A DNA stretch of 64,000 nt. It comes from Edaphobacter modestus. Lineage in GTDB: Bacteria > Acidobacteriota > Terriglobia > Terriglobales > Acidobacteriaceae. Below, piece after piece: positions 16,721 through 26,100 of the stretch (position 1 is the stretch's first letter; each line of letters opens with the position of its first letter). Made by a program: the position numbers and the translations under genes. The stretch spans positions 186,001 to 250,000 of the forward strand of contig NZ_SHKW01000002.1 of NCBI RefSeq assembly GCF_004217555.1. Direction: 5' to 3'. The notes beneath the pieces were generated by a model. That model worked only from the letters and a program-made list of their open reading frames with translations. It did no database searches and was not told where the DNA came from.

Positions 16721-18001
16721 ATGGGTTGGGTGTTAATGAGCGAACGTGACGTACGGCGCATTGAGGTTTTGACGGAAGTACTTTCGGGCCGACGGACTGT
16801 GGCTTCGGCTGCGGTCGTGTTGGCGATCACCGTCCGGCAGGTCAACCGTCTGCTGATCCGGTTTCGTGAGGACGGTGGCGGCGGGCTGATCCACAAGGGC
16901 CGAGGCAAGTCTTCGAACCACAGCCTGTGCGATGGCATTCGCGGGTACGTGCTTGACATCCAGATAGGCCGTGAGACCTTACGGACATGGATGCTGGAGG
17001 AAGGCCTCTGGCTTTCGCGCAAGCAGCGCAGGAGCTTCCACCAGCCGCGCCTCCGTCGCGAGAGCTATGGCGAGCTAGTCCAGATTGATGGAAGCGATCA
17101 CCGCTGGTTCGAGCAGCGAGGCGAGCCCTGCACGTTGCTGGTCTTCATCGATGATGCAACCAGCAAGCTGATGCAGATGCGCTTCGTGCCCAGCGAGAGC
17201 ACGGACTCCTATTTTGCTGCGCTCGAGGGATATGTAAACGATCATGGCTGCCCAGTTGCGTTTTACTCGGACAAGCACACCGTCTTCCGCGTCAACAAGC
17301 CGGATGCGAAGGGCGGTTCGGGGATGACGCAGTTCGGCCGTGCCCTGGCGGAGCTCAACATCGAGATCCTGTGCGCCAACTCGAGCCAGGCCAAGGGCCG
17401 CGTGGAGCGGGCGAACCGCACCTTGCAGGACCGGTTGGTGAAGGAACTGCGCCTTGCTGATATCAGTGACATGAGTGCCGGCAACGCCTTCCTGCCCGGC
17501 TTCATGAAGCACTTCAACGAGAAGTTTTCGTTACCCGCAGTCAAGGCTGAGAACCTGCATCGCAGGCTGAACGTGCCGGCTCCTCGCCTGGCCGACATCC
17601 TGTGCCACCGCGAACTGCGTCACGTTGGTCAGCAGCTCACTCTCGCCTATGACCGCAGGCAGATTATTCTTGAACGAAATGATCTGGTGGACGGGTTGGC
17701 AGGTCAGTACGTCGAGGTCTATGACTTCGCGGATCGTCCGCTCGAGGTGCGATGGAAAGGCCACTCGCTTCCCTATCGCGTCTTCAGCAAAGACCAGCGC
17801 GTCAGTCACACGGCCATCGTCGAGAACAAGCGGTTGAGACATGCACTCGCTACTGTGAAGGCGCAGCAGGACATCAAGCGATTGCCTGAGATCATGACCA
17901 ACAGTGACAAGATCGGATACAAGAAGCGCCCGCGCCAAGTCTATGGGCCAGACTACAAAACAGAACTCGCCGCGACTCCAACGGTGGAAATGACGGCCTG
18001 A
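16721..18001 (+). CDS. ISNCY-family transposase (DDE/rve type), possibly internally deleted
   Basis: 426 residues from ATG 16721 (GGGAGA upstream). An N-terminal helix-turn-helix (RRTVASAAVVLAITVRQVNR) is followed by an integrase core (LVQIDGSDHRWF, LLVFIDDATSKLM, AFYSDKHTVF, NSSQAKGRVERANRTLQ) with acidic residues of a DDE site, and a beta-barrel C-terminus (FSKDQRVSHTAIVENKR). Between GIRGYV and GRETLRTWM about 25 residues usual in relatives appear to be missing in frame, at about 16948-16960. That may impair activity. Confidence 0.85.
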   Translation: MGWVLMSERDVRRIEVLTEVLSGRRTVASAAVVLAITVRQVNRLLIRFREDGGGGLIHKGRGKSSNHSLCDGIRGYVLDIQIGRETLRTWMLEEGLWLSRKQRRSFHQPRLRRESYGELVQIDGSDHRWFEQRGEPCTLLVFIDDATSKLMQMRFVPSESTDSYFAALEGYVNDHGCPVAFYSDKHTVFRVNKPDAKGGSGMTQFGRALAELNIEILCANSSQAKGRVERANRTLQDRLVKELRLADISDMSAGNAFLPGFMKHFNEKFSLPAVKAENLHRRLNVPAPRLADILCHRELRHVGQQLTLAYDRRQIILERNDLVDGLAGQYVEVYDFADRPLEVRWKGHSLPYRVFSKDQRVSHTAIVENKRLRHALATVKAQQDIKRLPEIMTNSDKIGYKKRPRQVYGPDYKTELAATPTVEMTA

Positions 18002-18073
18002 TGGGAAGAGTGGAACGATGAAACTGTCCCACTCTTCCCACAGTCCTTGGAAATCACCAAGTGCGGTGATTTC
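18002..18073 (+). other. Two conserved hairpins after the ISNCY transposase
   Basis: Hairpin 1: TGGGAAGAGTGG (18002-18013) with CCACTCTTCCCA (18029-18040), 12 bp. Hairpin 2: GAAATCACC (18050-18058) with GGTGATTTC (18065-18073), 9 bp. Diverged copies elsewhere in the window keep both stems with compensating base changes. Confidence 0.8.
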
Positions 18074-18167
18074 ACACATTCCCACCGCACGACGACTACG
18101 AGTCATAAGAAGGATCTATACTGACATTTCTATCCGGCGCGCATAGAGACATTTCTATCGGGCGCCA

Positions 18168-18329
18168 ACAACAGAGCACGCTAAGAAAATTGCGTGTCAA
18201 TAACATCAATAACTTACAAGAAGAAACATTGCACACCGGTACGACAAGCGACGCGTCCCACTAAGTGGTTTGTTTTCTGTATCTATTGACCGTTACCGTA
18301 CTTTATCGTCCGAATTCTGAAACGACCCC
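18168..18329 (+). repeat. Left copy of the 162-bp direct repeat
   Basis: Identical by eye to 34479-34640 over 162 bases, and diverging at both edges. It is AT-richer than its surroundings and contains a small palindrome CCACTAAGTGG. It lies directly upstream of the recombinase gene, the usual place of an att site. Confidence 0.95.
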
Positions 18330-18385
18330 CTATACCGCCGGAAAACAGGGCAGCGGAGCCCCTGGCCCTTACCCCGGCCCAGAGT

Positions 18386-19238
18386 TTGCTGCGCAAGCGG
18401 GTGCTGGACGCGGTCGCCTCGGCTCATTCTAAGCGCAACTACGCCCGGGCCCTCGACGACCTCTTCGCCTTCTGTGCCAGCCGGCCTCTCTCCCGGTCCT
18501 TATTAATGGAGTGGCGGGCTGCGATGGAGTCGCTCTCCCCCTCGACTATTAATGTCCGGCTCTCGGCGGTGCGCAAGATGGTCGGCGAAGCTCGGCGCGC
18601 CGGCATGATCGGGCAGGAGGAGGCGGCCAGCCTGACCGACATCCCCAACATCAGCCAGAAGGGAACTCGGTTGGGGAACTGGCTGACCCGCGAGCAGGCC
18701 AAAGAGCTGCTGGCCGTTCCCGACCGCTCCACCCTGAAGGGCAAGCGCGACTACGTGATCCTGGCGCTTCTGGTCGGCTGCGCTCTCAGGCGCAACGAGC
18801 TGGCCGAGCTCGAGGTCGAGACCATCCAGCAAAGAGAGGGGCGCTGGGTACTGGCCGACCTTGAAGGCAAAGGTCGGCGCATCCGGACGGTAGCCATCCC
18901 GATCTGGGTGAAGCATGGCATCAACGCCTGGGATGACCGCGGGCATCGAAGATGGCCGCCTGCTGCGCTCGGTCTCGAAGAGCGGGAAGGTGAATCGCGA
19001 GACCCTGAGCGACTGGGCGGTCTGGTCGGTAGTTGAACAGTCATCCAAGCAAATCGGCATCGAGCGCTTCGGCGCCCACGACCTGCGCCGTACCTGCGCC
19101 AAGCTGTGCCGCAAGAACGGCGGGGATCTGGAGCAGATCAAATTCCTGTTGGGGCACTCGTCGATCCAGACCACCGAGCGCTATCTGGGCTCCGAGCAGG
19201 ATATCGAGATCGCGGTGAACGACAACCTTGGACTCTAG
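18386..19238 (+). pseudogene. Tyrosine recombinase/integrase, single frameshift
   Basis: The first frame (from TTG 18386; the open frame extends further upstream) has the SAM-like core-binding domain (SPSTINVRLSAVRKMV) and the first catalytic Arg in GCALRRNELAEL. An extra G in GGG near 18931 moves the second half to another frame, with HDLRRTCAKLC (His-x-x-Arg) and GHSSIQTTERYL (His/Trp position and nucleophile Tyr). All catalytic residues survive, so the lesion is recent. It would be about 290 residues. It sits against the 162-bp repeat and is presumably the enzyme that moved the island. Confidence 0.85.
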
Positions 19239-19313
19239 TGGAGACCGCGATTTCTCGCGGATTTTGGGGACGCCGCAATTTTGCGAGCGGATACGATAAG
19301 AAGGGATGGTGCG

Positions 19314-19870
19314 ATGACAGAAGAATTGCGCAAAAGCCGTTGAAGCCGACGAAGGTGCATCCCAGCTTCTTCACAATCTTCGCGACCTCATCCAGAATGC
19401 TCGACAGAGGGCATTGCGGGCCGTCGATGCCGTTCAGGTACAGACCTGCTGGGAGATCGGCCGTCATATCGTGGAGTTCGAACAGGGCGGCGCGGCACGG
19501 GCGGAATATGGAGCTCGGCTGCTGCAGACATTGGCTTCGTCGCTCGCCGCAGAGTTCGGAAGGGGGTTCGACGCCTCCAATTTGCGTTATATGCGCCTGT
19601 TTTACCAGGCCTTTCCAATTCGTGACGCATTGCGTCATGAATTGAGCTGGACCCACTACCGCGCCCTTCTGAGGGTAGAAAGCGATTCAGCTCGGCAATG
19701 GGATATGAACGAAGCCGCGGGTCAGGGCTGGACGACGCGCTCGCTTGAGCGCCAAATCAGCACCCTTTATTACGAACGACTTCTGGCAACATCAGACCGC
19801 ACTGTTGTCGAGAACGAAGCCAGAGGCAACCTGGCAAACAAACCCACAGAAACAGCAAGCGACGAAGTAG
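19314..19870 (+). pseudogene. YhcG-like (DUF1016 N-terminal) protein, frameshifted and truncated
   Basis: The ATG at 19314 begins MTEELRK; one surplus A in AAAA near 19332 breaks the frame. The continuation has SQLLHNLRDLIQNARQRAL, CWEIGRHIVEFEQGG, SWTHYRALLRVES and GWTTRSLERQISTLYYERL, the DUF1016 N-terminal domain. The C-terminal PDDEXK nuclease domain of YhcG-type proteins is absent, and the frame runs into sequence overlapping the immunity gene. It is a relic of a putative nuclease. Confidence 0.75.
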
Positions 19871-19887
19871 CATCGAAAGGAAAGCCG

Positions 19888-20106
19888 TCATGGTTGGCTA
19901 GCTCTCGAAGGGCCATTGGATTTTTGGGCGTCCGCCATCATTTGAAGTGCCGCTCGTCTGCACTTCTCGATGAGCGTCTTCGGGTCGATTCCGGTTGCTT
20001 CGACGTTTCGACCGGCGCGGTCGCGCCCAAATGCTCGGTAAACACCAGCCGAAACCTCGTCGGCGTCGAATGACCAATCTGGAAGATCTGGAAACGTGCG
20101 TGTCAT
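19888..20106 (-). CDS. Probable immunity protein for the Rhs-TNT toxin
   Basis: 72 residues. The ATG at 20106 comes 4 bp after the Rhs stop (TAATCCTATG), so the two are co-transcribed. The protein is small and soluble (WSFDADEVSAGVYRAFGRD, TGIDPKTLIEKCRRAALQ), with a pattern W-x-F, E-x-S-x-G-x-Y, G-R, G-x-D-P-x-x-L I associate with small partner proteins of polymorphic toxins. Position directly behind a toxin tip is the standard place for the cognate immunity gene. Function is inferred from context only; it is not related in sequence, as far as I can tell, to the mycobacterial TNT inhibitor. Confidence 0.65.
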   Translation of the reverse strand: MTRTFPDLPDWSFDADEVSAGVYRAFGRDRAGRNVEATGIDPKTLIEKCRRAALQMMADAQKSNGPSRASQP

Positions 20107-20110
20107 AGGA

Positions 20111-23100
20111 TTACGGGTTCAGTGGTTTGATGATTCCACGCTTCAAGAGGGTGTCCAAGTTTACGGGCGTTCTGTACTGCAGACCGCCGCCCGGCTGGTT
20201 GAACCAAGGCGCGACTTTTCCCGATTGAACCTCGAACGGCTTTGCGACCTCAAACGTCCGCAACGGTTGGCCCGCAGTTCCAGGCGGGAGCGAGCGTGCC
20301 AAGTCCGCTGTTCCTTGCGGCGAGAAGAACCTGGAGTATCCGCTTCCGCCGTACCGGTCGATTATTTGTCCCGGCATCAAGAATGTTCGTTCTGTGGCGC
20401 CTGCGAACCCGGCGTTCTCAGGATAGAACTTGGTCAGCGCGGTGACTTCTGTCTTTGCGGCCTGGCTTGCTCCGCTCCTTGCGGCCTGGCTTGCTCCGCT
20501 CTCGGCGACGCCTTGAGGCGTCGAGGAGCCGCCGCTTCGTATGAGCACACGACTTGCGCGCGCAGTTCCGACGAAGCTTCCCAGGCCCCATCCGAAGACG
20601 GCCGCGTCGAAGAGAGCGCCGGCCTTTTCCCCGGCGATGGCTGTGACTGCATGGGGCTTTGGCTCGCCCGTGATCAATTCATGTGCACCTCGGGCCGCAT
20701 AGATGGCGCTGACGAATCCGCCCACCACGCAAGGCAAAAGGCCCGTCGCTCCGCAGACTGCAGCTGCACCCATTCCCGCTAAGACAACCTCCCCTGCTCC
20801 GCGAGCTCGAACCCCAGCGTCGAGGCCGTCGGGGTCGATGTAACGGACGGGGTTGTTGAGGCTGAAGGCGTAGAGGCTGGCGGCGCGGGGGGCGCCGGCG
20901 GCGGCGTCGGGGAGGACGCGGGAGAGGGGGTCGGCCTGGGTCCAGGTGAGGCTGAGGCGGTCGTAGTACCGGGCCCCGTAATAGGAGAGATGGGAGAGCT
21001 CGTCGTGCTCCTTGCCGTTGAAGCGGCGGTGGAAGTCGGTGGCGGCGGGGCCGAGCTCGTAGAGCTGCTCGCCGAAGGGGCCGTAGCCGTAGCGGGCGGC
21101 GCCGGCCGCGGGCGTGCCGATATCGGTGCGCATCGCGGTGAGGAGGTTGCCCAGGACGCCTCCGTATAGGAGCTCGAGCGTGGTGGTGCCGCCGGCGCGG
21201 TGGATCCGGGCCGCAGGACCGCCGCCGAGCGGGACGAAGACGTCCGACCGGCTCTGCACGGCGCTGCCGCCCACGGTGTACTCGATCTCGCTGGCGCCGA
21301 ACCACTGACGCAGCCGCGCCGGCGCGCCAGCGGTGGCGGTCGAGTAGGCCAGCACCCGCTGGCCGGTGTGGTCGTAGTAGGCGATCTCGCTCGCCGGGTT
21401 CGGCCCTGTCCGCAGGGTCTCGCGCAGGCGGTCGTCGCCGTCGTAGACGAAGGTGTGGCTCTCGGGGCCGTAGCTGCGGCTGGTCAGGTTGCCGCGGGCG
21501 TCGTAGCCGAAGGTGCCGGTCGGCTGGCCGGCCACGACCGGAACGAGCGCACGGACCGCCGCCGGATCGGACGGGGGCGACATCGGCTGCAGGTCGTCGT
21601 CGTAGACGTGGGTCACGTCGCGGGGACGGACTTCGGGGGACCCCGTGCTCGACGCCAGGTCGGCGTGGCGGATGCGCCCGGCCGGCGTGTACTCGAAGTT
21701 CGCCGCGTACAGGGGCGGGTTCGCGGTCGCGGCGTCCGAGCTGAGCGCGCTCACGATCTGGTGCTGCGAGTCGTAAGCGTGGTCGATCGACGTCGCGCTG
21801 AACAGGTCGGTGACCCGACCCACGTTCCCGGACTCGAGCCAGGCGAGCCCCTCGCCGCCTTCGACCGTTCCGGACAAGGCGCACACGCGACCGGCGTCAT
21901 CGCTGGTGACGACCGTGGCTCCGGCGCAGCGGCGGATTGCCTGGTAGGTGACTCGCCCGAGGGCGTCGTACGACCAGGTCTGCCCGTGCGCGAACCTCGA
22001 GAACCGCACGGTGGCAAGGCCCGCCTGGTTGCGGTCTACCTGGATCAGCTTGTTGCGGGCCGCGATCGACGTGCGATACGCGGCGAGTTCCCGGCCGGCC
22101 GGGTCGTAGGTGTGACGGGTGACGGTCGGCGCGCTCGGCACGCTCGGCACGTCGGCGTGAATGACCTGCGTGGGCGCTCCGAGGGCGTTGTACTGCACCG
22201 ACATCGACCGGGTGCTGGCCAGGCTGACGCCGGCGGGGCGGATGTCAAAGCGGCGCCACTCGGTCGCGGGCAGGCCCTCGGCCGAGTAGGCGTAGCTCAC
22301 CCGGCCGAACGGCAGGGCCACGGTGGTGAGGCGACCGATGCCGTTGGCAAAGGTAGGCTCGTCGTACACGTAGTGGGTGGCGCCGAGCGAGTAGCGCTCG
22401 GCGCTGTCCGACAGACCGCGGGGCGCCGGGCTGGAGGATGTCAGCCGATCGAGCGCATCGTAGGCCCAGGTGGAGGTGTACTCGACCGCCGGCAGGCCAT
22501 CGCCCGGCGTCACCTCGGACTCGAGGTTGCCGTTCAGATCGTAGCCGTAGGTCCAGGTCCGGCCGGCACGGGTGATCCCGATTCGGTGCCCGACCCAGTC
22601 GTGGGCCATCGTGGTCGCCAGCCCGTCCGCGTCAACGATGCCGTCGAGGTTGCCGTTCGCGTCGTGGTGGTAGGTCGTCACCGCGTCGCCGCCTGCTCGC
22701 GCTTCGACCACCTGGCGCAGCCGACCGAACGGGTCGACCCGTTCGGTCACCACCATCGGCACCGAGCCATCGGCCGGCGCCGCCGAGGACAGGACCTGAC
22801 GCCGCGTGGTCGCCAGGCCGTCGTAGGTGAAGCTCCAGTCGGACGTCCCGGGCGCGTCGGCCAGGAGCACCCGTCCCATCGCGTCATGCTGGTAGGCGTA
22901 GGTCGCGGTGCCGGTGCCGGTCGGGCTCGGCGTGGCGTAGGAGACCGCGTTACCGCCCGCGTCGTAGACGTAGGAGCTGGCCTGCCAGGTGCCCGCTCCG
23001 GTCTGCAGCCGCTCGACCAGCGGCCGGCCCAGGCCGTCGAAGGTGACATCGCGGCGCACCGACGTGCCCGCGGCGTGATCCAGCTTGCTGTCGGTTGTGA

Positions 23101-26100
23101 CCCGGTTGGGGACGACCGCGTCGTCGTAGGTGACGCTCTGGACCACGCGCACGGTGAACCCCGGGTCGGTCGTGCGCTCGATCGTCTTGACCCGGCCGAG
23201 CCCGTCGTACCTGGTGAGCTCGACCGGCGTGCCCTGCGACTGGATCGGCCCCTCGCGGCGCACGAGGGCGCCGGTATGCAGGTCGTGGAGGACCCAGACG
23301 ACGTGAGCCGAGCTGGTGCCCGTCACCAGCTCGTTGCGCAGCTCGGCCGGATGGACGCCGTACTCGTCGTAGCGGACCTCGGACCACAGGTCGTCCTCCG
23401 CCTGCTCCGGCTTCTGCACGTGGGTCCGATTGCCGCTCATGGTATCGAACTGCGCCCGGGTGGTCGCAGAGCGGGTCGGCGAGGACCAGACGGTCGACTC
23501 GATCGGCGTGCCGAAGTCGCTGGCATCGTACTTAACCCGGCTGCGGCCGACCAGCTTGGCGTTGGACCAGGAGGCGCCGGTGGCGCGATAGCGCCTGACG
23601 TCGGTCGACAGCAGCTGGTATCGGTCCGCGGCGTACAGGACCGTCTCCCCCAGGGCCGCCCCGCGATCGTCCGGCGCGGCCGGCGCGGCCGACTCGGTCT
23701 GCCGCTCGCCGCGGAGGACGTACATGATGGTCGAGGCGCCCGGCGCGGCTACCGCGCCGGCGGTCGGCAGGTCGCTCGTCGTCATGGTGCTGTACGCCAG
23801 GGAGGTCGCCAGCTTGGGTTGATAGCTCCGCGTCGTCCGCCGCAGGGCGCCGCGGGTGCGACAATCGTCCTCCTGCGCCCCGGCGGGCAGCGCTTGGGTG
23901 GTGGCATCACAGGTGTGCTGGCGGGTGTCGACGTCGAGGTACACCGACACCGCCATCCCCAGGAGGTGCCCCGCGCGCCAGTCGTGACTCTCCAAGGAGA
24001 GGAGATCGCCGGTCTCGTCGAAGACGAGCTGCTCGCGCAGCCGACCGCTGTGGTCCAGGTCGTAGGCGTAGCGGTCGACCGTCCGGGTGCCGTGGCCCGA
24101 CGCGTTGAGCGCGCTGACCTGCTGGACCTCCTTGAAGCCACGGAAGCCGTACCGTCCGTGGGGGTCGCGGTTCACGACCGGTGACGTGTACGAGTAGCTG
24201 GTTGTCGACGCTACGGCCGCGCCGCCGCTGGCGCTCGGCCCCGGCTCCACCGTCATGCGCTTGACCACCCACATCGGGCTGCCCAGGATGCTGTCGCCGT
24301 CACGCTCGATCAGGTCGCCGTCGGCGCTGGAGCCGTACTCGAAGCGGACGTTCAACCCCCGACCGTTATTGACCGAGCGCAGGAAGCGCAGCCCCTGGCC
24401 GGCGGCGTCCCCGGGATCGTGGAGCACATCCCTGCTGGTCCCGCATAAGTCGTACGCATACTGGTCGAACCCTCCTCCTTCCTCCGTGGGCGCGCAGGCG
24501 GTCCCCAGGGCGCCGACGTTGGGGAAGCTGTCCGGCAGGCCGTCGTTGTTTAGGTCGCGTGCGTCGGACGCGTTGCGCCACTTCGCCCCGTTGGACAGCA
24601 CGATGTGGGCCAGCCCGTCGTGCCAGGCGTTCGTGGCCGGGGTCGGCGCGACCGCGTGGAAGAAGTCGCCCTGGTTCACGTTCACCGCGACCGTGCGGGA
24701 CGCGGTGGCCCACGGGTTGCGCTGGTTCTTGTCAGGAGAGGGCAGCCCCACGACATCCACCAGCCCGTCGGAATCGAAGTCGAAGGACCGAAGGACGCTC
24801 TTGCTCCAGCCAATCTCGAGGTTGCCGCCCAGCGGCTCGGTCTTGAGCACGACGCTTTCCTCGCGCGAGATCGTCGGGATTGCGGTCGAGAGCCGCGTGC
24901 GGGTCAGCTCGAACCCGCTCCCGGTATTGAAGTAGGCGGCGAGGATCTGTTGGTTATCGAGTCGCTCCTGCACGACATAGTCCGGGAGACTGTCGCCGTT
25001 TATGTCGACAAGCGACGCCCGGGTCTCGGTGAAGCGCCGGTGCGGGAACTGGGTGACCAGGTCCATGGTGTCTGTGCTTGAGAAGGCGACGCGCGACGGT
25101 TCGCCGTTGATCTCCTGCGGGTGCTCCACGTCCGGCATGGGCCAGGTCCACGGGCTGCCGTCGGCGCGAGCCTGAAAGCCCCCGGCGCAGTCGCCGCGCC
25201 ACACCTGGAGATCGCCGCTCCATTCGGGGTCGACGTGCTCGGGCCACTGCCACAGCGCGTCGGGGCAGGAGTCTCCGTCGAGATCGAGGACGGCGTGGAA
25301 CGATGACGCCGGGATCCCGGTGTAGGTGGCGGTTCCCCGGTCGCTCTCGAACGGCACTGGCGAGTAGCGATAGCTGGCGCCGGAGAAGACCGGCGACGCG
25401 CCCTTCGACAGCCGGTACATCCGCAGAAGGTAGGAGATGCCTGTCTCCGAGCCATTCTCGCAGTGCTCCGGCAGGTAGCGACAGTTCGCATTGCTCCCGG
25501 GACCCACGGCCGGCGAGGTCTCCGCGCCGACGTCGCCTGGCTGCCACTTCGGGCCGAACCGCCCGCTACTCGAAACCTCCGAGCGACAGATGGAGCAGCC
25601 GGCAAGGCTGTTGTTATTCACGTTGCAGCTGTTGACGCTGCACGGACATGACGCGTTCCACTGCTCGTCGCTACAGGGGGCGTTGGTGCAGCCGACGCAG
25701 CCCGCCTCACGGCACGTGTTCTCGCCACACGCCGGCGGGGTCACGGCGATCGGCGCGAAGAGCCACGTCGGCCAGGATCCCGTGCACGCAGCCATGTCGC
25801 CGTTCGACAACCTGCACGAGAACGGCTGCGCTGGACAGCTGGCCGGTGCCCCGCCGTACCGCGCGTGATACAGCACGGCTTTTTCCGCGTCGTCCGCCGG
25901 CCGGTAGGTCCCCGGCTTGTAGTCGGTCGACGAGAGCAGCTCGACGACCCCGTCGCCGTCGACGTCCATCAGGCGGAAGGCGCTGTAGTTCGACGCAATC
26001 GACGAGCAGGAGAACTGCGGCTCGACCGGCGTCGAACGTCGCGCCATTTGGTAGCCGAGGTTGCAGCCCTCCTTCCAGGCGAAGTCGCCGGTGCCAAGCG

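Larger units (their letters stand above)
16634..18168 (+). mobile_element. ISNCY-type insertion sequence, fullest copy
   Basis: One transposase gene lies between complex ends. Each end carries two copies of GATAGAAATGTC spaced 24-25 bp (16643-16654 and 16667-16678; inverted at 18123-18134 and 18048-18059 plus 100, i.e. 18148-18159). The outer ends are TTAGCGCC on the left and GGCGCCAA on the right. Two hairpins follow the transposase stop. The right end touches the 162-bp repeat of the island. Fragments of relatives lie at 36.0-37.9 kb and 44.6-45.1 kb. Confidence 0.85.

Noticed and set aside
21200..24184. A 994-codon plus-strand open frame
   Set aside because: It is antisense to the Rhs core in extremely GC-rich DNA, where stop codons are rare. 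The composition (Arg/Gly/Val-rich, no domains) is that of a shadow frame.
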